This document shows, in pieces, positions 23,998 through 36,663 of a stretch of 64,000 nt of DNA. The DNA is from Odobenus rosmarus divergens (Eukaryota > Chordata > Mammalia > Carnivora > Odobenidae). A program made the position numbers and the translations under genes. The notes under the pieces were generated by a model, which did not search any database, was not told where the DNA came from, and saw only the letters and a list, made by a program, of their open reading frames with translations. The DNA is taken from contig NW_004450563.1 in assembly GCF_000321225.1 (NCBI RefSeq), positions 625,704-689,703 of the forward strand. The letters run 5' to 3'. Within the stretch, counting starts at the first letter, position 1. Each line of letters opens with the position of its first letter.

Positions 23998-24170
23998 ATG
24001 CCCAAGAAAGGAAGAGGAAAAGGAAGAAAGAGAAAGAGGAAGGAAGAAAAGGAACAAAGGGAAGGGGGGGCAGAAAGGAAGGGAAAGAAACAAGGTAGGA
24101 AGAAGAGAAGGAAGGAGGGGGCAGGGAGGCAGGATGGCAGGAAGACAGGAAGGAAGGAAGCAAGGAGTCC
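23998..24170 (+). repeat. Purine-rich (GGAA/GAAA)n tract
   Basis: About 170 bp are almost entirely A and G on the plus strand (units such as AGGAAGAAAGAGAAAGAGG and GGAAGGAAGG). Open frames on either strand here (Lys/Arg/Glu-rich or Ser/Phe/Leu-rich) are artefacts of composition. Confidence 0.9.
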
Positions 24171-25304
24171 TCTGAATCTGACAGCTTTTCCCATATTAAT
24201 TGACTCTTCTACTTAGATATGACCCTACATTTCAAATTAAATACCTGCCAAAGGCATTTTTAAATATTTGATGCAAGTGATTTCCATTTAATAAGTAAAT
24301 GGAAATCTAGTTTCACAGAATGTGAAAATAATTTTTCACTCTAAGTTTCTAGGCAAAAGAGGTTTGAAATAAGCATACTATCAGTTTTTTGAATACTAGA
24401 GAGATAAAAGTTATAAACATTTAACTATATTATTCTTTAAAAATACTTCCAGTTTAAAATAAAATCCCCTCAAAAATGTTTTGTTACAAATATAATTTAC
24501 AGGGTAATATTTAAAAATCCACAAATCCATTAAGCCGAGTTTGACAAATCAGGTTATGTTTCCCTCCTATCTAGAAAAACATTACATTCAATAAAAGGAT
24601 ATCTTGATTCTTCAAATATTCAAGAGACATTTTAAGTTATAGTGTTAATGAAAATGTGGAAAAATAATTAAACATACTTTATAACATAGAGCAATTATAT
24701 ATTCATGTTGATAAAATTCAACACATCCTCAATGCACACTGTTTTCCTAATATTTTTATCTATAAATTTTCCTAAAAATCAAAGCATTCCCTCATGTAAA
24801 AAGAATCTCATACTTTTTATAATTACATAATTTTACAATATTTCCAGTCCCTAGAAATGTGTTTTGAATAGCAAAAATGCAAATATTGAAAATGTTATTT
24901 TTAAGGTAGTTTTTTCTAAAACCTTTCATTAATTGGAAGGTCAGTAAATTTTTCTCTAAAAATTGAGTAATTAAAGCAAGGTATAACATTGAGGTCATCA
25001 TCCAGTATTACTTCTCCTTTAAAGATCACCAGTAAATAATGTATTTGACATGATTAATACCTTAGTTCCTGACTAGGGCTCTCCATGTGATGTAGCTTTA
25101 TATTCTGTAATCACTCAGCTTCACACTTCTTGTTTTGCTATTTTGGCTGTCCTTTTTATTTTGAAATCCATGTCCTTCCAGCTATTCACTCTGCTCAAAT
25201 CACTTTAGGGAAGTCATTGGTCCCCCAGTGACCACACTTCTGTTGTCTTGTAGCTGAACAACTTCCAAATGCAATAAATGCTTGAGTTATGCCACCTTTC
25301 TTCA
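24171..25304. other. AT-rich DNA, no gene seen
   Basis: No transposon, RNA gene or exon recognised. Confidence 0.4.
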
Positions 25305-25441
25305 AACTCCTTTCTTTCTTTTCTTTCTTTCTTTTTCTTTCTTTCTTTCTTTCTCTTTCTTTTTCTTTCTTTTTCTTCTTCCTTTTCTTTCTTTCTCTTT
25401 TTTTCTTCTTTCTTTCCTCTTTCTCTCTTTCTTTCTCTTAA
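25305..25441 (+). repeat. (CTTT)n pyrimidine tract
   Basis: About 135 bp of imperfect CTTT units, purine-free on the plus strand over long runs. The 86- and 132-codon frames that start in it are composition artefacts. Confidence 0.92.
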
Positions 25442-26452
25442 ACAGAACATTTTCTACTTGCAGGAACTGCAGTTGGAAGGGGGGCACAGCAGAAAGAGTC
25501 TCCAATGGGAAGCAGGATGGCCCTTCTTCATTCCTGCATTAGTTATAAATGGCAACAAACTGAAACAAGGCAACATCTCCCCTGTGTCTATAGACAGAGA
25601 TTGCAGGAAGTTACATAGTTTTAGAGATGTAACCCAGAGGACAGGTGAAAGACAACGATCTCAGGCATGTGGATAATTAAACTATGATAAGACAACTGCA
25701 AATATTATTATATCTAATTAGTTTCATAGATCAGCAACACAAAGTACAAATTTTCAGTTACTACGTAGGAGTCAGGTGAATATTGGTTGAGATACAGGCT
25801 CTCTAATACTACATGCACTTGGGGCATAAGTAGAGAGTATCCTGTGCCCCAAAGGAAAACTAAGGTAAGTGAGGAATTTTGGTTCTAACCAATGGACTAA
25901 ATTTGAGGATTGTAGTCAAAGTACAAATGAAAACAAAAATCAACTGTATATTGCATATTGTCATTATTTTCAATAATTATCAAAAAATCCATATTCATGT
26001 ACCAATTATTTAAATGCCACGAGAAAAATTCATTGGTCATTTTGTTCAGATCTACTCCATTATAACATTACATATGACTAACCATAATTATGAAATAATT
26101 ACCAAGTATTTAATGACAATTATTATCAAATAATGATATAAGTGTGTCATAGTCACTTCCTCAGTAATTTCTTGAGTATATTAGGCAGGGATCATCTCTA
26201 ATTCTCTTATTGCTAACATTTTGGAGCAAGGAAAAAAACCTCAATGAATGTTTTTTATAACTTCACTTATGAAAACACAGAAGATGATAAGTTTATATAA
26301 CTTTATCTCAGTGAAGTTTTCCTAAAGGTTCAGCAGATGTTGGTTCTCCTTTCTCCCTGACTCAATCACACAATTTTGGCATAAACTTCTCTGTTAATCC
26401 ACTCTCAATGAGACTATTTCAACTGAGGGTTTGAAGCCATTTTGCCCAAAGT
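25442..26452. other. AT-rich DNA, no gene seen
   Basis: No recognisable feature. A short moderately GC-rich stretch at 25,450-25,680 has no similarity I can name. Confidence 0.4.
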
Positions 26453-26466
26453 AAAATTACCGTTTT

Positions 26467-26655
26467 GTTTTTTTTTTAAGATTTATTTATTTATTTGAGA
26501 GACCGCAAAAGAGTACATGAGAGGGGGGAGGGTTAGAGGGAGAAGCAGGCTCCTCGCTGAACAGGGAGCCCGATGGAGGACTCGATCCAGGGACTCCAGG
26601 ATCATGACCTGAGCCGAAGGTAGTCGCTTAACCAACTGAGTCACCCAGGCGCCCC
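26467..26655 (-). mobile_element. Carnivore SINE (SINEC)
   Basis: Head at right. Target duplication AAAATTACCGTTTT versus AAAATTACTGTTTT lies at 26,453-26,466 and 26,656-26,669. Confidence 0.94.
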
Positions 26656-26669
26656 AAAATTACTGTTTT

Positions 26670-28003
26670 TTAAAAAATACTGACTGTTTTACTATTTTGA
26701 AATTCCATCTGTGATACATCTTTTATTGTTGCATTATTTATTATTGTTTTTGAGTAAAAATATCCAATTTTTACAAGTTTGATTCATCTCAAAAAGCATG
26801 CATTGAGTGCTTATAAGGTATTCAACAACTTAGAATAATAACTCTTAAATTAAAAAGCAAAAACTGGAAAGCAATTTTAAAATAATAAATTATGGGTTTC
26901 TAATATCTTTGAAAATAGTTTTGATCATTTATTATTTTAATTTGAAATATATATTTTTATTGCACATTTTATCATATATATTTTTAAGGGATTTTAGCAC
27001 TCATTCCATATGTACACTTACTGTTTTCTTTACTTAAAAATTAAATGCATGTATAAACTGTATTTTTGAGAAGACAGTTTCTTGAAGGAATATATCAGTG
27101 AACATGGCTCTTAGAGGGAATAACATTAATTGTTACTCACATACAAGCACACTTACACACATCCTTTGAGATTCCTCAAACTATGAACGGTGATTTATCA
27201 TTCATGTATACTGACACATATAGTAAAACAGATATGGTTTCTTAAATTCTCCCTAATTCCAAAAGTAAATACAAAAAGATCTCAAATGGTTTACCGATAA
27301 ATTCTCCATTTTCTGTAAAATAAATATTGTTTTACTTTTTCCACTTTGCCATTTTTTTTAAGATATTTACAGTTGGGTCACAAAACTTAAATGAATTAAC
27401 CAAGGTTATAAATTTAAAAGTCAAATAGGATTATCACCCACCACCACCAAAACAAAATGTTCAATGATATTTTGCTTTGATTTTATTTTTGTCTTTGAAT
27501 TATAAGTCCCTGCTTATATACACATCTACTGTGAAGGTTTACTTCTACATTAAAAACGTAAGAATTCACACTGATGGTAAATTTTGAAGTGTAATAAATG
27601 GATACATGAATACAAGCACAATTAGATTTCTAGCTGTGATATGTGGAACAACAACTTTTGATAAAAATCCTTCATGTGTTATCTCCTTTATGTCCATTTT
27701 TTAGCAATCTGATTACTTACCCAGTCATGGGTAAGCCTAAAGAGAGCCTGTGCTAGCTTTGTATACCAAACACACGGTAACTGATCTGCAAGTATGCTGA
27801 AGTTCTGAACAAAAGACAGCTACTGAAGCAAAGCATGCAACTCAAGAACACTGTATTTCCTGTGTGAGTGTATATTGCTCCCCCACCCCCTTTTTTAAAA
27901 AAAACATTTAGTACCATTATATACACAATTTCACAATATACATTTTGGGAAAGCTTTTCATATAGTAACTTTTCATATAGTAACATTTAAATGATTTGTT
28001 ATA
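26670..28003. other. AT-rich DNA, no gene seen
   Basis: Very AT-rich; no transposon or exon recognised. Confidence 0.4.
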
Positions 28004-28019
28004 AGAACAAACTATTCTT

Positions 28020-28236
28020 TTTTAAATAATTTTTTATTGTTATGTTAATGACCATATATTACATCATTAGTTTTTGATGTAGTGTTCCATGATTCATTGT
28101 TTGTGCATAACACCCAGTGCTCCACGCAGAATGTGCCCTCTTTAATACCCATCACCAGGCTAACCCATCCCCCCAACCCCTCCCCTCTAGAACCCTCAGT
28201 TTGTTTTTCAGAGTCCATCGTCTCTAATGGTTCGTC
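28020..28236 (-). mobile_element. 5'-truncated LINE-1 3' end, 217 bp
   Basis: Minus-strand 3' UTR of a young carnivore L1, with a sequence for TGGAGCACTGGGTGTTATG, a G-rich GAGGGG block, and ATGTAATATATGGTCATTAA next to the T-rich (reverse A-tail) left end. It is flanked by a perfect 16-bp target duplication, AGAACAAACTATTCTT, at 28,004-28,019 and 28,237-28,252. The open frames over it are UTR sequence, not genes. Confidence 0.95.
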
Positions 28237-28252
28237 AGAACAAACTATTCTT

Positions 28253-28820
28253 AAGGGAAAAAGAAAACCAAAATAAAATGGCTCTAGAAAGAGTAATTTG
28301 AAATTCATTGGATGTAGAAAAATTGAAAAGCAATAGATACATAAAATTTCTGTATCTTCTCTCCATTTAATATTGATAAAAATTCATTAGCAATGATAAT
28401 TTATAAGCCCTAAAACAAAGCAAACTCTTAAAGTTAAATTTTCTATTTTCTCTTTGTGGTAACGGCAATAAAATTCACACAGCAGAAGGATAATGCACCC
28501 CATAATGTGACATGATGTACTGAGAATATGGTATTACAGTTCTAATGATATGCTTTCCAAAACTGTCTTTATTATGCCATGGAGAATCCTGCCCTTAGAG
28601 AATGCATCTGTTGAAGTGATAGGTCATTTGAACAGCCTTAAAATTTTAGTTTTTTAGATTTCTAGCATTGACGTATTTCCTCTATCAAGGTGTACAAACA
28701 ATGAAACAAAATTAACTAGTAAGAATAACAAAAAACAAAAAGAATTTAAAACAGGACCACAGTAATTTTTCCTTTTCTGCGTGTATGTCTCTGTAAATCT
28801 CTCAAGAAATCTTGCTGTCA
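28253..28820. other. AT-rich DNA, no gene seen
   Basis: Nothing recognisable. Confidence 0.4.
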
Positions 28821-28836
28821 AAAAAAGTGTCACATA

Positions 28837-29023
28837 GGGACGCCTGAGTGGCTCAGTTGGTTAAGTGGCTGCTTTCCACTCAGGTCATGATTCCAGGATC
28901 CTAGGATCAAGAACCCTGGCATTGGGCTCCCTGCTCAGCAGGGAGCCTGCTTCTCTCCCTCTCCCTCTGCTGCTCCCCCTGCTTGTGCGCTCTCTCTGTC
29001 AAATACGTAAAAAAAATCTTTAA
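28837..29023 (+). mobile_element. Carnivore SINE (SINEC)
   Basis: Head GGGACGCCTGAGTGGCTCAG at left, short A-tail at right. Target duplication AAAAAAGTGTCACATA versus AAAAAAGTGTCAAATA lies at 28,821-28,836 and 29,024-29,039. Confidence 0.94.
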
Positions 29024-29039
29024 AAAAAAGTGTCAAATA

Positions 29040-30190
29040 ACAAGGTAAAATACTTTAATTTGTAGATTTTATATGCATATAAAACTTACAACCATGTTAT
29101 ATATATATATATTATATATAGCATGGAATAGTATATATCTTCTTATGAAAACAACATTAAGACATTTTTATGCTGATTACTGAGCTATTTCCTCTGTCTC
29201 ACACCCATCTTTCAATACTCATGGTGCTGGGGCTAGGATTATGCCTTTCTTTTATTTTTTAGCTGTATTACTGCTACATTTAACTAAGAGCAAGCACTAC
29301 AGAGAAAGACTGAAAGTCTGAAGACCTTTGAGTCGTCAAAATATATCTAATTTGCTGTTCTTCTCAGCATCACCCTAGCAACAGTGCTCACTCTCTAGGG
29401 ATAGGTAGTTAAAATGGCAGCGGTTGTTTTCAATTTCCCGTTAGCACTAGCCAGCTGGGGCCTCAACCAAAAAGGTCTAAGTCCAGGCTCCTCACTGTCA
29501 CTTCTGAGATCCTCAGACAACAGCACTTGCCTGGCAGTACCTTCCACCCATAAAGCTGAGCCCTGTATCTGTGGGATCACTTTCCCAAGACTCTAGGTTC
29601 TAACCTCTTCCTTCTGTCCCCACCACCCGCCCCCCAGCCTTAGATGTGGTAGCTATTTTCTGGAGCTTTTCAGGGTTCCATTTTTCAATTTTTAAAATCA
29701 TCATGTTATTTTCTGTTAAAAATTTCCAGTTTCTGATAAGATCTGTAGAGAACTGAAGGAGAGTTCCTTGCACCCTTATTACAAGATGATACCTGAACAA
29801 GCTAAGAAATAATGACTACTTTGAACACAAGAGAGAACTGAAGTTGTAAAGCAAACTAATTTGAACTCTGGAGAGTGATAGGTACTTGCAAGGAGAAACA
29901 GGATTAGAGCATGGGATGACCTAGAACAGAGGTCACTGAACGCCAAATACATTGATAAGAAGATTCAGGCAAAAATGATTAAAAATTGCTAAACAGTGAG
30001 CATGGATCAATGTAAGAATAAGAAGTCTCTGGGGGCTGTATTCACACCCTCTTACAGAATTTTTCTACAGGAACCTCTCATTGTACTCACAGGGATGATG
30101 ATGGAATCCTGGAAAAATTTTCCCTAGGACACAGTGCTAGCTACAGAAAAATAGTTGCCACTACCCAAAGTCCACCAAAGCCACGTCCCC
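29040..30190. other. No gene recognised
   Basis: Begins with a TATATA microsatellite (29,098-29,120). The 29,400-29,640 part is GC-richer, and its short open frames on both strands match nothing I know. Confidence 0.4.
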
Positions 30191-30194
30191 CGTT

Positions 30195-30735
30195 GTCAAA
30201 GACAAATTTTAATGAGACATTAAAAACCACAAGGAAGACTTTATTTAAGGTTATTGCAACAGGGGTCAAGAATATTGTAACAGAGGAGAGAGACTGAAAT
30301 CAACACTAGGGGAAGTGGGGTAGGGCAGAAAGTGGGAGGGATTAAATCCTGGAGTGAGCTATAGGAAAAGTTCTGGAGGACTTTTGTGTGTGTGTGTGTC
30401 GAGGGGGGATGTTGATCAACATAATTAGGTCATCTGTGCTTGTTCATTAGTGCTTAGCAAAGCTAGGCTCCCACTTCCCACAGAAACTGAGAAAGAGGTG
30501 TATTACCTTCCTTGATGATTGATTACATTTCAAAGAAATGCTTCCAGTTTCTTGAAAAAGATATTCTTGGACTGTAAAACTGGCAAGAGGATGGGAGAGG
30601 ATTTACGTCTCAAAGGGGCAGAGAAAAAATTTACAATTGAAAATTTTCTAAAGGAAATGCTCACAAAAAGAGGTCCAGGGTCTAACATTAGGATTTAGCC
30701 TGCCCGAATTATAACTGCTTTGCGGGGAACTTTAG
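30195..30735 (-). repeat. Probable old LTR, reverse orientation
   Basis: On the minus strand a CAATAACCTTAAATAAAGTC block (AATAAA polyadenylation signal) follows CCCCACTTCCCC and CTGTTACAATATTCTTGACC, an arrangement typical of old ERVL-type LTRs. Upstream are CCTCTTTCTCAGTTTCTGTG and AAGTGGGAGCC blocks of the same style. No paired LTR or internal region is visible, so it would be a solo LTR. Family not assigned. Confidence 0.4.
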
Positions 30736-31204
30736 GCTCTCTTGGTCACTCTCTACTCCTTGCCATCACACTACAAAAAACAAAAAGAAAACAGATAAAC
30801 AAGGCCTTAATCTGTGGGGAAATAGGCAAGAAAATTATATTCAAGAGTACTGGAGGAAACTCACTATATCTGTGAAGAGAAATAGGAAAAATAAAAACTC
30901 TACCCATAGGGCAAAGGCATGAATACATGGCTACATCTGATAGAGAACCAGAAGCAGCTTTGAAGGCCACACTCTCAAGACACGAGGTCAGAAAGTCTAC
31001 CGAAGACTGAGGTTTAATCAGTACCTCAGGGAATGTCTCTACTCCTACGCTCCCACCAGCATGCCAGCAAGCTTCTCGGAAAACCAGTGGTTCAATACAG
31101 CTAGGACTGCTGGAAGAGTCAGATTATCTCTAGGGATCACCGCCACCAAAAAAAACAAAAACAAAAAAACAACCCCTGCCCCCCCAAACAAAACCAAAAC
31201 AAAC
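30736..31204. other. No gene seen; A-rich end
   Basis: Ends in an A/C-rich run (31,145-31,210), possibly the tail of an old retroposon. Confidence 0.4.
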
Positions 31205-32164
31205 CCCTAACAAACAAAAATATTAAAATGTGTGGTATAAAACTAGATTAGTGCTTAGAGGGTGATTTACAAAATTAAGTGCTTATATTAGAAAATAAGA
31301 AAGATTTCCAATTACTAAGCAAAACTTCTCCCTTAAGAGACTAGAAAAAGAAGGAGAAATTAAATGCAAAGGAAACAAAGTAGAAATCAATAAACTTGAG
31401 AACAAAAGGAAATAGAAAAAAATAATGAAATCAGAGCTGGTTCTTGGGAAAGATGAATAAAATTGTTACTCTTAAAAAAAAAAATGGTACTCCAGCTAAG
31501 CTGATCAACCATATGAACACCACCACCATTACCACCAAATATATATTTCACAGTACCAGATGTGAAAAAAAAGGCAGTGCTGCTGAGCCCAATTAAAAGC
31601 ATGATAGGAATAGAATAAATAATCTTATGCTTATAAATTTGAGAACCTGGATGAAATATATCAATACTTGAAATACATAGACTACCTAAAGCACATTTAA
31701 GAAAGAAAAGATAATCCGAAGAGATCTGTATAAGTTAAACAAATGAACACAGATAACTTCAACAAATCTTTAAGAAAATATTAATGACTCAAATGCAGGA
31801 TAATATAAACTGAATAATATATTACAACCAAGTCGGTTTCATCCCAGGAATGCAAGACTGATTTAACATCGGAAAATCAATACAGTTCACCATTTTAATA
31901 GAATATAAATATAATGTTCTCAACTGATGTAAGAGAAGTATTGTAAAACTCCTTTTTGTTTTAAGAATGAAAGGAAACATCCTTGGCCTAAAAAAGGCAA
32001 GTAGCCAAAAATAAATAGTATTAAAAACACAAAAATCCTACAAAAATCAAAAAACAAAACAAAATTCAACACGGATCTCATATACACATACTATACAAAA
32101 TTTAACTCAGAATTTATCACAGACTTAAATTTAAACATAAATCTACACAATCTCTAGAAACAAA

Positions 32165-32359
32165 TTTTTTTTAAAGATTTTATTTATTTGTCAGAGAGAG
32201 AGAGAGAGAGAGAACACAACCAGGGTTAGTGGCAGGCAGAGGGAGAAGTGGGCTCCCCTGCTGAGCAAGGAGCCTTATGTGGGCTCCATCCCAGGACCCT
32301 GGGATCATGACCTGAGCCGAAGGCAGACGCTTAACCAACTAAACCACCCAGGTAGACCA
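32165..32359 (-). mobile_element. Carnivore SINE (SINEC)
   Basis: TTTAAAGATTTTATTTATTTG tail side at left, head at right (slightly diverged, ends AGGTAGACC). Inserted in the old L1. It forms a head-to-head pair with the next SINE. Confidence 0.9.
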
Positions 32360-32479
32360 AGATTTTTTTTTTTTTAATGAATTTTAATAAACAGGGTTTC
32401 AAGAAGAAATGACTGCATCTAGGACTGGGGCAAGGAAAAAAACTAAGTAAGCCTGAAGCTTATCAAAAAATAAGGACTA

Positions 32480-32675
32480 TGGGGCACCTGGGTGGCTCAG
32501 TTGTTAAGCGTCTGCCTTCAGCTCAGGTCATGATCCCAGGGTCCTGGGATCGAGCCCCACATTGGGTTCCCTGCTCAGCGGGAAGCCTGCTTCTCCCTCT
32601 CCCACTCCCCCTGCTTGTGTTCCCTCTCTTGCTGTCTCTCTGTCTCTGTCAAATAAATAAATAAAAATCTTTAAA
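32480..32675 (+). mobile_element. Carnivore SINE (SINEC)
   Basis: Intact head, CTCTCCCACTCCCCCTGC middle and AAATAAATAAATAAAAATC tail. Perfect 15-bp target duplication AAAAAATAAGGACTA lies at 32,465-32,479 and 32,676-32,690. Confidence 0.96.
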
Positions 32676-33785
32676 AAAAAATAAGGACTAAATAAATTAG
32701 ATAAACAAGCAAATAAATGAATAATGGGGAATGCCAAAAGAGCAAAGGAGTTAGCCTGAAAGAGTTTTCAATGATCAAAACTGAAACTATTTGAGAAAAA
32801 TATTCATGAAATTGTATTCATATGAATAAATTATTGAATAAATGAGCAAATGGAGGGAAAGAATAAATCTTTCCTACAGAAGAACTTCAAGCAATAAACG
32901 TATAAAGAAAGAAGGACATAGAAAGTGATCTTCAGAAATCCACTATAATAATTATTGTATCCAAGATTTACAGATGAATGCTAAATTAAAAGACAAAACT
33001 TTAATAAAGAGCAGGGTTTTTTCATAGTTTCAAATTTATCTTCTCCCCAATATATTTATTAATTCCTGTGACTGTTTTAACATATATTAACAAACTCTTT
33101 GATATTCTTCTTGTAGTAAGTGGAATTTAACTCCCCTCCCCTTGACTGACAATTGAATTTAGTGACTCCCTTCATTATTCGTTTAAATAGAGTATGGAAA
33201 AGGAAAAAAAAAAAAGTAATTTTACAGTGGAGAAACCCAGGAGACATCACCTTAACCAAATAATCAAGGTTAACAACATCAGACTGTGTTAATATGTGTC
33301 TCTGATATGAAGGTACTTCACCTCTGTCGTATTTGAAAATCATGACCCCAATCTAGTCAGGTGAAAAATCAGGCAAACCCAAACTGTGGGACATTCTATG
33401 TAATAACTGACCAGTCTTCTTCAAGAGTTTCAAGGTCATAAAAACAAGGAAAGACTTAAAAAAATGTTAAAAGCTTGAGATTAAGGGTTCATATCTTATA
33501 AATGTAATATGGTTTACTGTATAGAAGGTCACGAAAAAGGTACAACCACAAAAAAGGTGTAATACCTTTGGGTATTATGGGGGAGGGCGCGCTGATGAAA
33601 TCTGAATATAGTGTGTAGTTTAACTAATAGTGTTGTGTATCAATATTAATTTCTTAGTTTTGATCACTGTGCCAGGATTAAACAGATACTGACATTAGAG
33701 GAAGCTGGGTAAAGGATATATAGGAGTTCTTTATACTACCATTACTATTTTTGTATAAATAAATTATTTCAAAATGAAAAAAAAG

Positions 33786-34169
33786 GAATGATGTCTGTTT
33801 TCCTGACTCAGTGCAAGTGTCAATGCGATCCTATACTTGGTAATGGGAATAATCCCCAAATCAGACTCTCATAGATGGGATTCTGGGATGGCTTTTATTT
33901 ATTTCTTGGGTTTTAATTCTGTGCTGATATCCTCAAAGATGGAAAATAAAATGATCATCTAGGTTGGTTTTGATTATCTTAACACCCAAACAAAACCAAA
34001 GCACCCTGTATGTTCTGTTTCCTACCTTACACATTAGCTAACCTTTCTCACTTCCTCTGATGTCTGACAGAGTATCCTTTCAGTCAGTGCTACAACTAGA
34101 GAATGCTTTATTGAGCAACAGATAATCTGCATGCTATATTTATTAGCATGGATGTTTGACTGTTCGATA
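33786..34169. other. No gene seen
   Basis: Unremarkable diverged DNA. Confidence 0.35.
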
Positions 34170-34530
34170 GAACCCAGAAAAACAAGACCTCAACAAGATA
34201 AAAGTTTGTTCTTTCTCACATATCAGATATAAGTAGTTAAAGGCTGGGTATTTAAACCACAGGGTCAAGCCAAACCCTTTTACCCTGTTTTCTGCAATAC
34301 CTAGTCAATTACTCCCATCTGCATGGTACTAGAGAGGCCATCTTACCATGTTCCAATGTTAGTCAGATGGATGAGAAAAAAAGGAGAAATGAGAGCGTGC
34401 CCATCACCCTTAAGGATATGACACAGACTATGCACAAATCATTCAGCTTCAACATGTCATATTACTTTTCTTGTGGCTATGTGTGGCTGAAAAATATGGA
34501 TTTCAGTTGGTCCCAGCTAAAATTTCTATT
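34170..34530 (+). repeat. Old mammalian interspersed repeat, family unassigned
   Basis: AAAGTTTGTTCTTTCTCACATA, a GGCCATCTTACCATGTTCCA-like block and a TTTCTTGTGGCTATGTGTGGC-like end follow the order of an ancient dispersed repeat. The match is weak and the name uncertain. Confidence 0.35.
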
Positions 34531-34879
34531 ATTATAAGAAGGGGACCATTTCATTCAGTTCAGTAAAAATAACATCTCCATTTATAATATCTCATATAGT
34601 TCATTAATAGTTGTCTTCTTAATAAAACTAGAAATATGTGAGATGGAAGCATATACTATTTTTAATTTTTAATTTTATTGTATTATTTTGCATTCTGTAC
34701 CTCTACCACTGACACAGTTTCTGGTACATATTATATACTCAGTTAATACCTTTAATTTATATCTGTATTATAATTTTACTCTAAAATATATAATTTTACT
34801 CTAAATTTTACTTATGTAAAATATTTTATAATCTATTAATATGTTTTATTATATTTCATTTCTACAGTTACTTATAATG
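34531..34879. other. Very AT-rich DNA, no gene seen
   Basis: Includes a direct duplication of ATAATTTTACTCTAAA at 34,770-34,806. Confidence 0.4.
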
Positions 34880-35280
34880 TTTGGGAGAATTCCATCCCAT
34901 GTCTGTTTTATAATTGTTGACCAAATGACTGTTGTCTTTTTCTTGGTTTCTAATTGAACACTAGTCCAAACAAAGCTGTAATAAAAAACATCTTTATAGA
35001 CAAATCTTTGTATATGTCTATAATTATTTCTGTATGATTAAACTCCTGGAAGAAAAATTTCTGAGCCAAAAGATTTACACATTTTGGTGTTTTGATGTAA
35101 AAAGGCAAACTGTCCTTCAGAAATTCTATATATTCATTTATAAAGAATTGCCCAGCAATGTTTCAGTGTTCTAACACCTTTGACAATACGAAAACAGCAC
35201 AGCCTGGTAGTTCAAACCATATCAAATATTTTAAATTTAAATTGGCTTGCTCCTTATTGATCATTTTATGTATCTATTGT
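34880..35280 (-). mobile_element. Old LINE-1 fragment
   Basis: Plus-strand text resembles the antisense of old L1 3' sequence. There is an AGCTGTAATAAAAAACATC block, CTCCTGGAAGAAAAATTTCTGAGCCAAAAG, a TGTCCTTCAGAAATTC block, and TTATTGATCATTTTATGTATC. Diverged, short. Confidence 0.4.
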
Positions 35281-36652
35281 ATTTTGCCTGTGATACTGCA
35301 TAAGTAAAATATGGTGATTCAAAGACAGTAAAACTGACCAATTTCACCTCAGGAAAATTAATACTTTGAAAAGCTGCAATCAGAGACACAATGTTTAGGT
35401 AAGAGATATATTTTATCTTGTTAACTTATTTAAACTATCAGATTGAGAATCCTCAATTTTTGAGACTAAAAACATCTCCATTTTTTTTTATTCTATTATG
35501 TTACTACTTGGGAAGAACACTTCATTTTCTGTACACTTTATATTCACATGTTTTCAAATGTGATGAGTCTTCTAAATTGTTATTGTTTCAATAGTGCAAA
35601 ATAAACAATGGTGATTTCTATAATAAATTTACAGTTACTATGGCAAGTTGAATTTTACATTTTTACTTTCACACATGTTAAACAACTGAATACTTTTCCT
35701 TAAAATTAAAAATATATTTTAAAATTTTAATGCTAAGCAGTCAAAGCATTTGAAAAGTAAACCCACAAAAAAGATACTGGTTTCTTTACCCTACTGGTCA
35801 TTTTGACTATAAAGATGATCGTTCTACCTTCATTAGTAATCATATATTCATTTATGTGATCATTCAAAAGATATTGATGGAGGCTTTTCTTTAAAAGAAA
35901 AAGGCAATTTTGTATTCCTCCCCTCTTTTGTAACTCACTAAAAATACAGAAAATTATCAAAAGAAAAAAAATAAAAAAGAAATATCAATTTTCATTAAAA
36001 CAAGAAAAGAGCCAAGCCGCAAATCACAAATGTACAAATGTTGAAAAATGTGTTCTACACATCTGATAGTGACTAACGATGGAAACAAAGAGATCAGCAT
36101 GCTTTCTCAGTTCGGGGACAGTGAGATAATTGCCATAGTTCTAACTGCTTACATGGTAACTTACATAGAGGAGTTAAAGCTAGAAGCAAATGCCTGGACT
36201 GGATTACCAATAATCACAAAGCAACCAGCATTGCTTGATTCATCCATAAATACTGAAAAAATATTAGAAAAAAAAGAGGAAAGAGGAGGAAGAGAAGAAA
36301 AAGAAAACATGTAGAACAAGAACAAGGATGGGGGAAAAATAGGCATAAAATTATGACAAGGTAGAAATAAAATCATCATGAAAATTAAACAAATGCTTCT
36401 CCTGTACCATAACAAAATTAAGAAATCATTCAGCATGACCTGCTTGAAAAGTTTTAAGAAAAAGATGCAGCTCTGCATTTGATTTCAAAATTACTGAAAG
36501 TGGATATGCTACACTCTAACTCCCTTGAACCAAAATAAGAAAATACATTTAATATATATTAAATACATACAACACAATCCATACTTACTTTGTAAAAGAA
36601 GAAACATTCTTAGAGAGCTTGTGAAACTAAGAGAAATCACACAGAGCAGAAG
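35281..36652. other. AT-rich DNA, no gene recognised
   Basis: The 88-codon frame at 36,048-36,314 (plus) ends in a Lys/Glu-rich run, matches nothing I know and has no promoter or splice context. Confidence 0.4.
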
Positions 36653-36663
36653 GAGTCATGCTC

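Larger units (their letters stand above)
31205..33785 (+). mobile_element. Old LINE-1, ORF2 part and 3' UTR, split by SINEs
   Basis: 31,390-31,480 resembles the ORF2 segment around the conserved Ser-Trp pair. 31,830-31,920 matches the segment for GFIPGMQ in the reverse transcriptase (GGTTTCATCCCAGGAATGCA). 32,690-33,785 matches an old L1M-type 3' UTR, including CTCCCCTTGACTGAC, TTTTACAGTGGAGAAACCC, AAATCAGGCAAACCC, and a final TTATTTCAAAATGAAAA. Heavily mutated, with no usable ORF. Confidence 0.7.

Noticed and set aside
25278..25676. 132-codon frame starting with a Phe/Leu/Ser-rich stretch like a membrane segment
   Set aside because: The hydrophobic part is a translated CTTT microsatellite.
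28045..28308. 87- and 64-codon frames on opposite strands, also seen at 63,472-63,691
   Set aside because: Both loci are LINE-1 3' UTR; the similarity between them is transposon homology, not a conserved gene.
36048..36314. 88-codon frame with a Lys/Glu-rich C-terminus
   Set aside because: No recognisable domain, no splice or promoter context, and the charged tail comes from an A/G-rich run.
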